This document shows, in pieces, positions 19,757 to 28,961 of a stretch of 64,000 nt of DNA (position 1 is its first letter; every line of letters starts with the position of its first letter). The DNA is from Vogesella sp. LIG4 (GTDB taxonomy: Bacteria; Pseudomonadota; Gammaproteobacteria; Burkholderiales; Chromobacteriaceae). The position numbers and the translations under genes were made by a program. Below the pieces are notes generated by a model. It did not search any database. It was not told the origin of the DNA and was given only the letters and a program-made list of their open reading frames with translations. The stretch covers positions 2,346,554 to 2,410,553 of the forward strand of contig NZ_LT607802.1 of NCBI RefSeq assembly GCF_900090205.1, in the 5' to 3' direction.

Positions 19757-20482
19757 ATGAGCATGAAACGAGCCTTGATTACCGGTGGCAGTGGCGCCAT
19801 CGGCGCAGCCATCAGCCAGCGGCTGGCGGCCGACGGTTTCCACGTCATCATCCACGCCAACAGCAATCTGGCGGCGGCCGCGCAACTGGGCCAGGCATTG
19901 CGCGAGCAGGGCTACTCGGCCGAGGCGGTGCAGTTCGACGTGGCCGATGCCGCCGCCACGGCAGCGGCGCTGGAGGCGCTGCTGGAGCAGGGCCCGGTGC
20001 AGGTGCTGGTGAACAATGCCGGCATCCACGACGACGCGGTATTCCCCGGCATGCAGGCGGCGCAGTGGCACCGGGTGATCGATGTCTCGCTGCACGGTTT
20101 CTTCAACGTGACCCAGCCGCTGACCATGCCGATGATCCGCACCCGCTGGGGCCGCATCATCAATATCACCTCGGTGGCGGCACTGGCCGGCAACCGCGGC
20201 CAGACCAATTACGCCGCCGCCAAGAGCGCGTTGCACGGCGCCACCAAGTCGCTGTCGCTGGAGCTGGCCAGCCGCGGCATCACCGTCAACGCGGTGGCAC
20301 CGGGCATCATTGCCTCGGACATGACCAAGGACGTGTTCGACAAGGACATGGTGGCACAGCTGGTGCCGATGAAGCGGGTAGGGCGGCCGGAGGAAGTGGC
20401 CAGCCTGGTGGGCTTCCTGGCGTCGGAGCAGGCGGGCTATATCAGTGGCCAGGTGATCTCCATCAACGGCGGCATGATCTAG
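19757..20482 (+). CDS. 3-oxoacyl-ACP reductase, FabG-like (ApeQ-like)
   Basis: 241-aa short-chain dehydrogenase. The NADPH site is TGGSGAIG near the N-terminus, VNNAG is present, and the catalytic Ser-Tyr-Lys are in ITSVAAL and NYAAAKSAL. The last residues (ISGQVISINGGMI) match FabG-type reductases. It is the only ketoreductase in the cluster and the last gene of the long forward operon. Downstream is a 100-bp element with inverted ends that separates it from the converging dehydratase gene. Confidence 0.92.
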   Translation: MSMKRALITGGSGAIGAAISQRLAADGFHVIIHANSNLAAAAQLGQALREQGYSAEAVQFDVADAAATAAALEALLEQGPVQVLVNNAGIHDDAVFPGMQAAQWHRVIDVSLHGFFNVTQPLTMPMIRTRWGRIINITSVAALAGNRGQTNYAAAKSALHGATKSLSLELASRGITVNAVAPGIIASDMTKDVFDKDMVAQLVPMKRVGRPEEVASLVGFLASEQAGYISGQVISINGGMI

Positions 20483-20488
20483 TCACCA

Positions 20489-20588
20489 CTAACAAAACCT
20501 TCCTGCCGTTGTTGCGCGGCCTTGCCGTACTACTTGTACTGTCTGCGGCCGCGCGCATAGGCAGGATCGCTGCGCTAGGTTTTGTTAG
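20489..20588. repeat. 100-bp element with 12-bp perfect inverted ends
   Basis: CTAACAAAACCT at 20489-20500 and AGGTTTTGTTAG at 20577-20588, with a second inner pair CTGCC/GGCAG. The centre (GCCTTGCCGTACT, TGTACTGTCTGCGGC) resembles, from memory, a sequence repeated many times in Neisseria genomes. It fills the gap between two converging genes and could work as a terminator in both directions. It does not code. Confidence 0.7.
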
Positions 20589-20593
20589 CGGCG

Positions 20594-21097
20594 CTACGAG
20601 CTGGCGCTGCTAGCCGTTTGTAGCTGGCTGCGCGGCGCGTAGGCCAGTGCCACTTCCAGCTTGGCTACGTCCTGTTCCGCTACCTTCACCTGGGCGCTGA
20701 TCTGTACCAGCAGCGGCGCCATCTGCCGGCAGTGGATGAAGAATTCCACCTGTTGCCCCGGCAACACCGGCTGCTTGAACCAGCAGTTGCGCACCGCCGC
20801 CAGCACGCCCACCGAATCCTCCGGCAGGGTTTTGACGTAGGGGTCGCCAGCCAGCAGGCCGGCGCCGGCGAGCTGCGCCATAGTTTCGATCAGCAGCACG
20901 CCCGGCACGATGGGCATGCCGGGGAAGTGTCCCTCGATGACCGCATGGTCATGCGGCCAACTTGCCACGCCATGAAACTGGTGCGGCCCCTCGATGGTAA
21001 GCCGCTGGCAGACGAAGATGGCGCCGCGGTGCGGCAATATCTGCTCGATATCGCTGCGCTGCAGCTGCATCGGGTAGGCGTAGCCCTGGCCGCTCAT
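20594..21097 (-). CDS. FabZ-like 3-hydroxyacyl-ACP dehydratase
   Basis: 167-aa hotdog dehydratase. QILPHRGAIF near residue 23 and IEGHFPGMPIVPGVLLIE match the FabZ active site with the catalytic His followed by the helix. The longer open frame upstream of 21097 is a shadow of the ketosynthase; the ATG at 21097 gives the normal FabZ length. It is last in a three-gene reverse unit (ACP, ketosynthase, dehydratase) facing the main operon. This is the third dehydratase of the cluster. Confidence 0.88.
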   Translation of the reverse strand: MSGQGYAYPMQLQRSDIEQILPHRGAIFVCQRLTIEGPHQFHGVASWPHDHAVIEGHFPGMPIVPGVLLIETMAQLAGAGLLAGDPYVKTLPEDSVGVLAAVRNCWFKQPVLPGQQVEFFIHCRQMAPLLVQISAQVKVAEQDVAKLEVALAYAPRSQLQTASSASS

Positions 21098-21099
21098 GA

Positions 21100-22347
21100 C
21101 TACACGCGCTTTGCCACCAGCGACACATTGCTGCCGCCGAAAGCGAAGGAGTTGGACATGATGGCGCGGATGTCGCAGCCGTGGCGCGCCTGCAGCGGGA
21201 TGTAATCCAGGTCGCAGCGCGGGTCCGGCTGTTCCAGCGTGGCGGTGGGCGGCAGCGAGCCGCTGCGCATCGCCATCACGCTGAGCGCGAATTCCAGGAT
21301 GCCGCCGGCGCCGATCAGGTGGCCGTGCATCGCCTTGGTGGAGCTGACAGCCAGTTGCTCGGCCGCCGTGCCGAACACGCCGCGGATGGACTCGGTCTCG
21401 GTGACGTCGCCGGCATCGGTGGCGGTGCCGTGCGCGTTCAGATACTGGATGTCCTGCGGGCGCAGGCCGGCATCGTCCAGCGCCTGCTGCATGGCATGGA
21501 TCTGCTCGGCGCTGGAAGGCGCGGTGAGGTGGGCGGCATCGCTGCTGCTGCCGTAGCCGCACAGCTCGGCCAGCGCCTGCTGGCCGCGTGCGTCGGCGCG
21601 GGCTTCGCTTTCCAGCACGATGGCGGCACCGCCTTCACCCAGCACGAAACCGCTGCGATCCTGCGAGAACGGGCGGCAGCTGCGCGCAGGGTTGGCCGCA
21701 TGCGGCTTGGCCATCACCCGCAGTGCGTTCCAGGCCAGCATCGCACCCGGGGTGAGCATGGCCTCGCAGCCCACCACCACGGCGGCGTCCAGGTAGCCAT
21801 CGCGGATGGCGCGGAACGCTTCGCCGATGGCGACGCTGGAGGAGGCGCAGGCCACGGTATAGGTATGGCTGGGGCCGCGCAGGCCGTAGCCCATGGAAAT
21901 GGCGGCTGCCGGTGCGTTGGCCATCATGCGCGGTACCGACAGCGGGTGCACCATTACCGGGTTGCGCTTGCCGTCGCTGTGTACCGCGGCCTGGAAGCGG
22001 TCGTACAGGCCGTCCACGGTATGCGCGCCGCCAAAGCCGATACCGACGTAGACGCCGACGCGACGCGCATCATCCGGTGCCGGGCCGAAGTTGGCCGCAG
22101 CCAGTGCTTCGTTGGCGGCCACCAGCGCAAACTGGCTGGCGCGGTCCAGACCGGCATGCTTGCCATCCAGCAGGCTGGCCGGCTCGGCGGCGGCCGAAGC
22201 CTGCAGCACATTGGGCAGCCACCTGGCGATGTCCGGCGTGGCGGCGCCTATGGCGCAGTGCCCGGCCAGCGCCTGGGCGAAGCTGGTGGGCAGGTCGGCG
22301 CCCAGCGGGCTGATGGCGCCCATGCCGGTGATCAGGACCCTGGCCAC
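21100..22347 (-). CDS. Beta-ketoacyl-ACP synthase II-like (second ketosynthase)
   Basis: 415-aa FabF-like ketosynthase with Cys167 in TVACASSSVA, His in NAHGTATDAGD and His in MHGHLIGAGG, and the C-terminal NSFAFGGSN. It is complete and should be active. Aryl polyene clusters normally hold a second free-standing ketosynthase (ApeR type) that supports early elongation. It overlaps the upstream ACP gene by 1 bp and is followed 2 bp later by the dehydratase gene. Two copies of GTTGGCCGCA lie inside and one in the dehydratase gene. Confidence 0.92.
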   Translation of the reverse strand: MARVLITGMGAISPLGADLPTSFAQALAGHCAIGAATPDIARWLPNVLQASAAAEPASLLDGKHAGLDRASQFALVAANEALAAANFGPAPDDARRVGVYVGIGFGGAHTVDGLYDRFQAAVHSDGKRNPVMVHPLSVPRMMANAPAAAISMGYGLRGPSHTYTVACASSSVAIGEAFRAIRDGYLDAAVVVGCEAMLTPGAMLAWNALRVMAKPHAANPARSCRPFSQDRSGFVLGEGGAAIVLESEARADARGQQALAELCGYGSSSDAAHLTAPSSAEQIHAMQQALDDAGLRPQDIQYLNAHGTATDAGDVTETESIRGVFGTAAEQLAVSSTKAMHGHLIGAGGILEFALSVMAMRSGSLPPTATLEQPDPRCDLDYIPLQARHGCDIRAIMSNSFAFGGSNVSLVAKRV

Positions 22348-22625
22348 TATTTGCCGGCTTCCAGGCTGAGTTCCGGCATTTCGCCGTTATTGTGCTCGCG
22401 GATGGCGGCTTCGATGTCGGCCAGCATGTCGCGGAAGCTCATTTGCGGGTAACGGGTGGGGTCCGGCAGCTGGAAGCCGCAGCGGTCCTCGATTTCGAAC
22501 AGCATTTCCACCATGTCCAGCGAGTCGAGCCCCAGGGCGGAAACCTGCAGTGCCGGATCGTCGAACAGCGCCGGGTCCTTGCCCTTGGTTTCAACCAGGT
22601 AGTTCTTGATGATTTGTGCAAGCAT
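22347..22625 (-). CDS. Acyl carrier protein (second)
   Basis: 92-aa acyl carrier protein with the phosphopantetheine motif ALGLDSLDMVE (Ser35). The ATG at 22625 was chosen; an in-frame TTG at 22640 would add five residues. It is the first gene of the reverse unit. The gap to the divergent acyltransferase gene (22626-22863) must hold both promoters; an A+T-rich patch at about 22668-22684 is the only obvious candidate region. Confidence 0.9.
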   Translation of the reverse strand: MLAQIIKNYLVETKGKDPALFDDPALQVSALGLDSLDMVEMLFEIEDRCGFQLPDPTRYPQMSFRDMLADIEAAIREHNNGEMPELSLEAGK

Positions 22626-22863
22626 GAGTATTCGATCCAAAGCGTGACGCGCACCAAAAGTCGGCGATTATATAGTAAAATTATGGCAAATGCGTGGTGC
22701 ATAGCCTGATCCGGCCGGCATCTCCGCCATCAGCCGTCGTTACCATGACGGCCGTCAATCGCGCTGAAACTATCCCGGATTCCGAGTTGGCCGCAAGGCT
22801 GCTCCTGCGTGCTGGCCTGGTGCAAAAGATGGTTGCTTGGCAACCGGGGAAATACTCAAAATA

Positions 22864-23622
22864 ATGTTCAATCGCTGTTTTCGCCTGGGCCAGATTGTCC
22901 TGTTCTACCTGATGTTGTGCTGGTTGGGCAGCATGCTGCTGCTGGGCAATATCGCCGCCTTGCCGCTGCTGCTGGCGCCGCGCCGCCTGCGTCAACCGGT
23001 GGTGCAATGGACGATCAGTGCCATCTGCCGCTGCTTTCTGGCCGGCGCCCAGGCCTGCGGGCTGATGCAGCTGGATCTGCGCGAGCTGGACCGGCTGCGC
23101 AGCCGCAAGCATTTGCTGCTGGTGCCCAATCACCCCAGCATGATCGATGCCTTCCTGGTGCTGTCGCGCATTCCGCGCGCGGTGTGCCTGATGAAGGCCA
23201 GCATCAGCTCCAATATGTTTCTTGGCGCCGGCGCCTATCTGGCCGGCTATGTATCCAACCGCTACCCGGAGCAGATGTTCCGCGCCGCCATCCGTACCCT
23301 GCGCCAGGGCACGGTGCTGATGATCTTTCCGGAAGGTACCCGCACCACGCAGCAGCCGGTGAACGAGATCGGCGGTTCGGTGGCCTTGATCGCCCGCAAG
23401 GCCGCAGTGCCGTTGCAGACCATCATCATCACCACCAATTCGCCCTATCTGAGCAAGGGCTGGAAAATCTGGAGGCCGCCGGCGTTTCCGCTGATCTACC
23501 GCGCGGTGCCGGGCAAGGAGTTTGCAGCGCAGGGCTCGCGCGATGACACCACCCGCAGCCTGCAGCAATATTTTGAAAGCACGATCCGTTTGTCTATCGA
23601 CCCGGATCTGCAGCTGGACTGA
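22864..23622 (+). CDS. 1-acylglycerol-3-phosphate acyltransferase-like (PlsC family)
   Basis: 252-aa acyltransferase with an N-terminal membrane segment, the H-x4-D motif in VPNHPSMIDAF (about residue 96) and the FPEGTRTT motif. It belongs to the PlsC family and probably acylates the lipid part of the aryl polyene lipid; aryl polyene clusters often code for two acyltransferases of different types, as here. The ATG at 22864 gives a normal N-terminus; an in-frame TTG at 22837 is the alternative. It starts a forward unit that continues with the glycosyltransferase and methyltransferase. Confidence 0.88.
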   Translation: MFNRCFRLGQIVLFYLMLCWLGSMLLLGNIAALPLLLAPRRLRQPVVQWTISAICRCFLAGAQACGLMQLDLRELDRLRSRKHLLLVPNHPSMIDAFLVLSRIPRAVCLMKASISSNMFLGAGAYLAGYVSNRYPEQMFRAAIRTLRQGTVLMIFPEGTRTTQQPVNEIGGSVALIARKAAVPLQTIIITTNSPYLSKGWKIWRPPAFPLIYRAVPGKEFAAQGSRDDTTRSLQQYFESTIRLSIDPDLQLD

Positions 23623-23631
23623 GAGCTTGTG

Positions 23632-23755
23632 TACGATCTGCTGCGCGTCGGCGATACGGCGTTAAAAACGCCTTCATAATGCTCATTTACCATTTGTAAA
23701 TTCCGCTTCCGCAGTCGTTTTTGCCTTGTCTCGCTCTAGCTCGCGAGATCATGAA
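23632..23755. repeat. Copy of the 124-bp dispersed repeat
   Basis: Starts TACGATCTGCTGCGCGTCGG and ends GCTCGCGAGATCATGAA. Same family as 35851-35974, 35994-36117 and 61582-61683, and the most diverged at the 3' end (AGATCATGA in place of AGATCGTAA). It lies between the acyltransferase and glycosyltransferase genes. Confidence 0.85.
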
Positions 23756-23872
23756 TACATTTTGAAGCCAGGCCGTCCGCGCGTTCTTGACCGGGGGGCC
23801 GGCTATCGGCTAAGTTCGCCCAATTCAAACAGCATCCGTCATGGGTGCATTTTTTCGTTCAGTCAGCCTGTC

Positions 23873-24646
23873 ATGTCTATTCCCTCCACCACGCACGTGG
23901 TTCTCATCCCCAGCTACAACCCCGGCGCCAAGGTGTTCGATACCGTGCGGGCCGCCCGCGCGCAGTGGAACCCGGTATGGGTGATCGTGGATGGCAGCAC
24001 CGACGGCACGGCGCAGGCGCTGCAGCAGATGGCTGCCGCCGACGACGGCCTGCAGGTGTTCGTGCTGCCGGAAAACCGCGGCAAGGGCGCGGCGGTGCTG
24101 CACGGGCTGGATCAGGCGACACGACTGGGCTTCAGCCACGTGCTGTGCATGGATTCCGATGGCCAGCACCCGGCGCAGCTGATTCCCGAGTTCATGGCGC
24201 GCTCGCAGCAGCAGCCGGAGGCCATGGTGCTGGGGCTGCCGGTGTTCGATGCCAGCGCACCCAGCCTGCGCGTCAAGGGACGCAAGATTTCCAACTGGTG
24301 GGCCAACCTGGAAACGCTGTGGGCAGGCATCGGCGACTCGCTGTTCGGCTTTCGCGTCTACCCGGTGGCGCCGCTGCGGCACATCATGCAGCGCCAGCGC
24401 TGGATGCGCCGTTTCGACTTCGACCCGGAGGCAGTGGTGCGGCTGTGCTGGTACGGCGTGCCGCCGGTGAACCTGCCGTCGCCGGTGAAATACTTCCAGG
24501 CCGGGGAGGGCGGGGTGTCGCATTTCAATTACTGGCGCGACAACCGCCTGCTGACCTGGATGCACACCCGGCTGATGTTCGGCTTCGCCCTGCGCCTGCC
24601 GCTGCTGCTGTGGCGCCGTTTGACCGGCAAGGGCGTCGCCCGCTGA
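23873..24646 (+). CDS. Glycosyltransferase family 2
   Basis: 257-aa GT-A fold enzyme: PSYNPGAKV near the start, VDGSTDGT, the metal-binding DSD in LCMDSDGQHP, and a C-terminal region with hydrophobic stretches that may touch the membrane. It resembles the dolichyl-phosphate mannose synthase-like group of family 2. A similar glycosyltransferase is a normal part of aryl polyene clusters and probably adds a sugar to the lipid. The ATG at 23873 was chosen because the reading upstream of it crosses the dispersed repeat. Confidence 0.88.
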   Translation: MSIPSTTHVVLIPSYNPGAKVFDTVRAARAQWNPVWVIVDGSTDGTAQALQQMAAADDGLQVFVLPENRGKGAAVLHGLDQATRLGFSHVLCMDSDGQHPAQLIPEFMARSQQQPEAMVLGLPVFDASAPSLRVKGRKISNWWANLETLWAGIGDSLFGFRVYPVAPLRHIMQRQRWMRRFDFDPEAVVRLCWYGVPPVNLPSPVKYFQAGEGGVSHFNYWRDNRLLTWMHTRLMFGFALRLPLLLWRRLTGKGVAR

Positions 24647-24714
24647 TGCCGGCATGGCACGCTGCGCTGGCGCTCGCCAGGGTTGGCCGCATGCCGGCAA
24701 GGGTGGACTGAGCC

Positions 24715-25593
24715 ATGTCTACTCCCGCCATGCTGACGCATCTGCTGCTGGAGCGGCTGTCGCGGGCCGTGCTGCCGCGCGAGCCGGAGCCGCAGGCGCT
24801 GATGGAAGATGCCGCGCAGATCCAGGCTTTCATGCAAAGCGGGCAGGATCACGGCATCCTCAATTACTTCTATCTGTTTCACGCCGTGATGTCGCTGCCG
24901 GTGATCCGGCCGGGCGACGTGGTGCTGGATCTGGCCTGCGGCCCGGGCAACCAGTTGCTGCAGTTCGCCCGTCTGCATCCGGATGCGCGCTTCATCGGCC
25001 TGGATGCCTCGGCCGGCATGCTGGCGCTGGCGCGCGACAACCTGGCGCGGGCAGGGCTGCCCAATGTCGCGGTACAGCAGGGCGACATCAGCCGTCTGGA
25101 TGGCCTGGCTGATGCCAGCATCGACTGCGTGCTGTGCACCATGTCGCTGCACCATCTACCGGATGGCGAGCAGTTGCAACAGACCATGCACCAGATCCGC
25201 CGCGTGCTGCGTGCCGATGGCGGCGTCTACCTGGCCGATTTCGGCCGCCTGAAGCGCCGGGCCACCCAGCATTTCTTTGCCCACGACCGCATCGAGCTGC
25301 AGTCCGCGCAGTTCACCGCCGATTTCCTCAATTCGCTGCGCGCGGCGTTCAGCCTGGACGAGTTGCGCCAGGCCATCGACTTGCTGCCGCAGCGGCTGCC
25401 GCACTACCAGACCGCGCTGGCGCCGTTCATGCTGCTGTTCCGCAGCGCGCCGCGCCGCACGGTGGATGCGGCGCTGGCAGAGCGCGTCCGCGCAGGCTAT
25501 GCCCGGCTGAGCGGAGGCGAGCAGCGCGATTTCGACAACCTGGCGCGCTGGTTCCGCCTTGGTGGCCTGACGCTGCCCTGCGCCATGCGTTGA
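24715..25593 (+). CDS. Class I SAM-dependent methyltransferase
   Basis: 292-aa methyltransferase with the SAM-binding motif VVLDLACGPGNQLLQ (residues about 66-80), the acidic post-motif LDASAGM and the motif LCTMSLHHLPDGE. It lies 68 bp after the glycosyltransferase and closes the cluster. Aryl polyene head groups are commonly methylated on the ring, so it is a candidate for that step, but the acceptor is not shown by the sequence. Confidence 0.85.
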   Translation: MSTPAMLTHLLLERLSRAVLPREPEPQALMEDAAQIQAFMQSGQDHGILNYFYLFHAVMSLPVIRPGDVVLDLACGPGNQLLQFARLHPDARFIGLDASAGMLALARDNLARAGLPNVAVQQGDISRLDGLADASIDCVLCTMSLHHLPDGEQLQQTMHQIRRVLRADGGVYLADFGRLKRRATQHFFAHDRIELQSAQFTADFLNSLRAAFSLDELRQAIDLLPQRLPHYQTALAPFMLLFRSAPRRTVDAALAERVRAGYARLSGGEQRDFDNLARWFRLGGLTLPCAMR

Positions 25594-25666
25594 GCGCGCA
25601 GCGCTGAGCCTGCGTGGGGCACCGTCTGCCATGCTGCTGCCAACTTGAGCGCCCCGGGCGGGCCGC

Positions 25667-27241
25667 TCAGCACACCTCGAAATGTTCCGCCAGCTGCGCC
25701 AGGCTGCCGGCCTGCTGCGCGATCTGGCTGATGCTCTGGCTGGCAGTGTCGATGTCGCGGTGCGAGGCCTCGATCTGGGCGGCGATGTGCGTCATGCGCT
25801 CGGCCAGGTAGCTGGCGCTGGCCGACTGCTGCGCGTTGGCGGTGGCGATCTCCTGCATCATGCCGTTGACGTTGCCCACATCGCCATGCACCGACTGCAG
25901 CTGCGAGCTGGTGCGCTGCTGGGCGGCCACGCCGTCGCGGGTCTGGCTGGTGATGTTGGCAATCGCCCCCACGGTACTGTCTGCCGCGCCGCGCACATTG
26001 TTGATCAGCTCGTTGATTTCGTCGGTGCTGAGGCTGGTGCGTTCGGCCAGCTTGCGCACTTCATCGGCCACCACGGCAAAGCCGCGGCCGGCCTCGCCGG
26101 CGCGCGCGGCTTCAATGGCTGCGTTCAGCGCCAGCAGATTGGTCTGGTCGGCGATGTCGTGAATGGTCTGGGTGACGCGGATGATGTTGTTGATGGCGCC
26201 GGACAGCTCCTCGATGATGGCCTGGGTGTTTTCCACCGTGCCGGCGGCCTGGTTGCCGCGCTGGCAGGCGGCGGCCATCTCCTGGCTGCTGTGCTGCAGC
26301 TGCTGTTGCGAGCGCAGGCTCAGCTCGGCGGTCAGCGCGGCATTCTGCGATACCTGCTCGATGGTGGTGGACAACTCCTCCACCGAGCTGCTCATCTGCA
26401 GCATGCTGTCGTTGGCCGCTTCCATGCGCTGGTAGATGCCTTCGATGGCATGCTGCATGCGGCCGGTGTCGGCGGCGACTTCGCGGGCGGTGAGCTGCAC
26501 GTCGTCCAGGGTGACTTTCAGGTGCACCTGCATGTGGGCGAGGGCGGCTTCCAGCTGGCCAAGCTCGCCGGCGGTGTCGATGCCCAGCGGGTTGGTGAGC
26601 CGGCCCTCGGCAATATTGGCGCAGGCGGTCAGCAGCTGTTGCTGTTCGCGGCGGCGGCTGCGCTCCAGCAGCCACCAGCAGCCGCTAGCCAGCAGGGCGC
26701 TGCTGCCCAGCGTCCAGCCCAGCGCGCCGCCCAGCAGCAGCGAGGGTACGGCGGCCAGCAGTGTCATCGCCATGGCGTACACGCTCTGGAAACGCGCCAG
26801 CAGGCGGCCGCGTGGCGCGGGTTTGCGCAGCGGCGCGCCATTCATCAGCGCCGGGTACAGTTGTTCGGCGGCGCGAATTGCCTCACGCCTGGCCGGGCTG
26901 CGCACCGACATATAACCGCTGACCTGGCCCTGCTGCTTGATGGGCACCACGAAGGCATCCACCCAGTAGTGGTTGCCGTTCTTGCAGCGGTTCTTCACCA
27001 GGCCGCGCCAGCAGTGGCCGCCCTTGACCGTGCGCCACAGGTCCTCGAACAGTACCGGCGGCATGTCCGGGTGACGCACGATATTGTGGTTCTGGCCCAG
27101 CAGCTCCTCGCGGCTGAAGCCGGAAATGGCGACGAAGGCGTCGTTGGCATAGCTGACGGCGCCTTTCAGGTCGGTACGGGTGACGATGAGGCCCGACTCG
27201 AACGGGGTTTCCACCCCGGTAACCGGCAAATTCTGTTTCAT
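25667..27241 (-). CDS. Aer-like aerotaxis receptor (PAS + MCP signalling domain)
   Basis: 524-aa chemoreceptor. The N-terminal PAS domain (about residues 10-120, with [28 protein letters not shown]) is the FAD-binding type of Aer. A hydrophobic anchor at about 165-205 (two close segments and no periplasmic domain) is followed by a HAMP-like linker and the methyl-accepting signalling region, whose hairpin tip is around [20 protein letters not shown] and [16 protein letters not shown]. It should sense redox state or oxygen and signal through CheW-CheA; no che genes lie nearby. The ATG at 27241 was chosen as it starts directly before the PAS domain. Confidence 0.9.
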   Translation of the reverse strand: MKQNLPVTGVETPFESGLIVTRTDLKGAVSYANDAFVAISGFSREELLGQNHNIVRHPDMPPVLFEDLWRTVKGGHCWRGLVKNRCKNGNHYWVDAFVVPIKQQGQVSGYMSVRSPARREAIRAAEQLYPALMNGAPLRKPAPRGRLLARFQSVYAMAMTLLAAVPSLLLGGALGWTLGSSALLASGCWWLLERSRRREQQQLLTACANIAEGRLTNPLGIDTAGELGQLEAALAHMQVHLKVTLDDVQLTAREVAADTGRMQHAIEGIYQRMEAANDSMLQMSSSVEELSTTIEQVSQNAALTAELSLRSQQQLQHSSQEMAAACQRGNQAAGTVENTQAIIEELSGAINNIIRVTQTIHDIADQTNLLALNAAIEAARAGEAGRGFAVVADEVRKLAERTSLSTDEINELINNVRGAADSTVGAIANITSQTRDGVAAQQRTSSQLQSVHGDVGNVNGMMQEIATANAQQSASASYLAERMTHIAAQIEASHRDIDTASQSISQIAQQAGSLAQLAEHFEVC

Positions 27242-27584
27242 GACCCAGCCTGGCTGACAGTGATAGCAGCGCATCATAGCCATCGGGCCAGCGGCTGGCC
27301 TCACATCCATTTGATCAAAATCAAGCCGCTGTCATTCATCAACAAATGCTTGTGAATGGTGCGGTTTTTGCCGGCAATTGTTCAGCTGTTGGCACTGGCC
27401 GAGCGGTGCCAGTTGTTGCGTTCCTGTGACTGCGCGCCGGATGTGGCGCTATTTTCGATAGCAGCAACCATGACAATGGGGTGATTTGTGCGGCCAACCC
27501 TGGCGCTTGATACGACAAAGCCCCGGTGCCTGACGCCGGGGCTTTGTCGCTAAAGGTTGGCCGCAAGCCTGCGGCCAGGCGGTG
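27242..27584. other. Intergenic stretch with terminator and two 10-mer copies
   Basis: 343 bp between the divergent ends of the aerotaxis gene (start) and yaaA (stop). It holds a strong hairpin at 27513-27549 and two copies of the dispersed 10-mer (complement at 27489-27498 and forward at 27556-27565); the second forms a partial inverted pair with TGCGGCCAG. No gene is seen. Confidence 0.6.
27513..27549 (-). terminator. Terminator after yaaA
   Basis: Perfect 14-bp stem CGACAAAGCCCCGG / CCGGGGCTTTGTCG with a 9-base loop, 36 bp past the yaaA stop. It resembles the GACAAAGCCCC hairpins after purA. Confidence 0.75.
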
Positions 27585-28364
27585 TTACTGCGCTGCCGGG
27601 TCGCGGCGGAACACCCAGGTGTTCTCGTCCGAGGCTTCCGGCGCAAAGGCGTAGCCTGCGTAGTTGAAGTCCAGCAATGCCTGTGCGTCGTGGATGCGGT
27701 GCTTCACCGCCCAGCGCGCCATCAGCCCGCGTGCGCGCTTGGCGTAGAAACTGATGATCTTGTACTGGCCGTTTTTCAGGTCCTGGAACACCGGGGTGAT
27801 CAGCCGCGCCTGCAGCTGTTTCGGTTTTACCGACTTGAAGTATTCGTCCGAGGCCAGGTTCACCAGTTGCGGGAACTCGTGCTGCGCCAGCAGGCGGTTC
27901 AACTCGTCGGTGATCAGGCTGCCCCAGAACTGGTACAGGTTGCTGCCGCGCGGGTTGGCGAGGCGGGTGCCCATTTCCAGCCGGTAGGGCTGCATCAGGT
28001 CCAGCGGGCGCAGCAGGCCATAGAGGCCGGACAGGATGCGCAGGTGCTGCTGCAGCCAGTCCAGCTCGCCATCGGCCAGGCTGGCGGCGTCCAGCCCTTC
28101 GTAGACGTCGCCCATGAACGCCAGCGCCGCCTGCTTGGCATTGGCGGGGGTGAACTGCGGCTGCCAGTCGTGGTAGCGGCCAACATTGAGCTCGGACAGC
28201 GCCGGGCTGATGTCCATCAGCTTGCCCAGCTCGGCGGGGCTCAGCCGGCGCAGCACGTCGATCAACTCGGCGCTGTGGGCCAGAAAGTCTGGCTGGCTGA
28301 AGCTGGGGGTGTGGGCGGGGGTCTCGTAGTCCAGGGTCTTGGCTGGCGAAACGACCATCAGCAT
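27585..28364 (-). CDS. yaaA: Peroxide stress protein YaaA
   Basis: 259-aa protein of the UPF0246/YaaA family, with the starting segment [14 protein letters not shown] and the internal [20 protein letters not shown] signature. In E. coli YaaA limits damage by lowering free intracellular iron during hydrogen peroxide stress. Length and motifs are normal. It is transcribed away from dtd; the 66-bp gap between them must carry both promoters. Confidence 0.95.
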   Translation of the reverse strand: MLMVVSPAKTLDYETPAHTPSFSQPDFLAHSAELIDVLRRLSPAELGKLMDISPALSELNVGRYHDWQPQFTPANAKQAALAFMGDVYEGLDAASLADGELDWLQQHLRILSGLYGLLRPLDLMQPYRLEMGTRLANPRGSNLYQFWGSLITDELNRLLAQHEFPQLVNLASDEYFKSVKPKQLQARLITPVFQDLKNGQYKIISFYAKRARGLMARWAVKHRIHDAQALLDFNYAGYAFAPEASDENTWVFRRDPAAQ

Positions 28365-28430
28365 GGCAAATCCTTGTCCGGGTGGCAGGCCGCCATTTTA
28401 GAATGCCACGTCCAATGATGGGAGTATGAA

Positions 28431-28883
28431 ATGCGAGTTCTGGTACAGCGTGTGCGGCAGGCGTCGGTGACGGTGGCGGGGCAGATCACCGGCAGTATCG
28501 ATGCCGGCCTGTTGTTGCTGGTGGGGGTGGAGGAAAGCGATGGCGCCGAGGACATCGGCTGGCTGGTGCGCAAGGTCAGCCAGCTGCGCATCTTCAATGA
28601 CGATGCCGGGGTAATGAACCGCTCGGTGCTGGATGCCGGCGGCGAGGTGCTGGCGGTGAGCCAGTTCACGCTGTTTGCCAGCACCAAAAAGGGCAACCGC
28701 CCCGGTTACAGCCGCGCTGCGCGGCCGGAGCTATCACAGCCGCTGTTCGAGCGTTTCGTGGCCGAGATGCAGACGGCCCTGGGCAAGCCGGTGCCCACCG
28801 GCATCTTTGGCGCCGACATGCAGGTAGCGCTGATCAACGATGGCCCGGTGACCATCTGGCTGGACAGCAAGGCGCCGGAGTAG
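28431..28883 (+). CDS. dtd: D-aminoacyl-tRNA deacylase
   Basis: 150-aa Dtd, which hydrolyses D-amino acids (and glycine mischarged on tRNA-Ala) from tRNA. The two family signatures SQFTLFA (about residue 78) and the [13 protein letters not shown] region with NDGPVT are present; the usual cross-subunit Gly-Pro motif is seen as [11 protein letters not shown]. The start MRVLVQRV is canonical. A hairpin follows at 28912-28935. Confidence 0.96.
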   Translation: MRVLVQRVRQASVTVAGQITGSIDAGLLLLVGVEESDGAEDIGWLVRKVSQLRIFNDDAGVMNRSVLDAGGEVLAVSQFTLFASTKKGNRPGYSRAARPELSQPLFERFVAEMQTALGKPVPTGIFGADMQVALINDGPVTIWLDSKAPE

Positions 28884-28911
28884 CAGAAGGTTGGCCGCAA
28901 GACCGGAAAGC

Positions 28912-28935
28912 ACAAGGCCGCACATGTGCGGCCTT
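28912..28935. terminator. Palindromic hairpin between dtd and mltD
   Basis: 24-bp perfect palindrome CAAGGCCGCACA / TGTGCGGCCTTG between two converging genes; it can serve both strands. A copy of GTTGGCCGCA lies just upstream at 28890-28899. Confidence 0.7.
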
Positions 28936-28961
28936 GTTGGCATATGGCAGGCAGACAAGGC

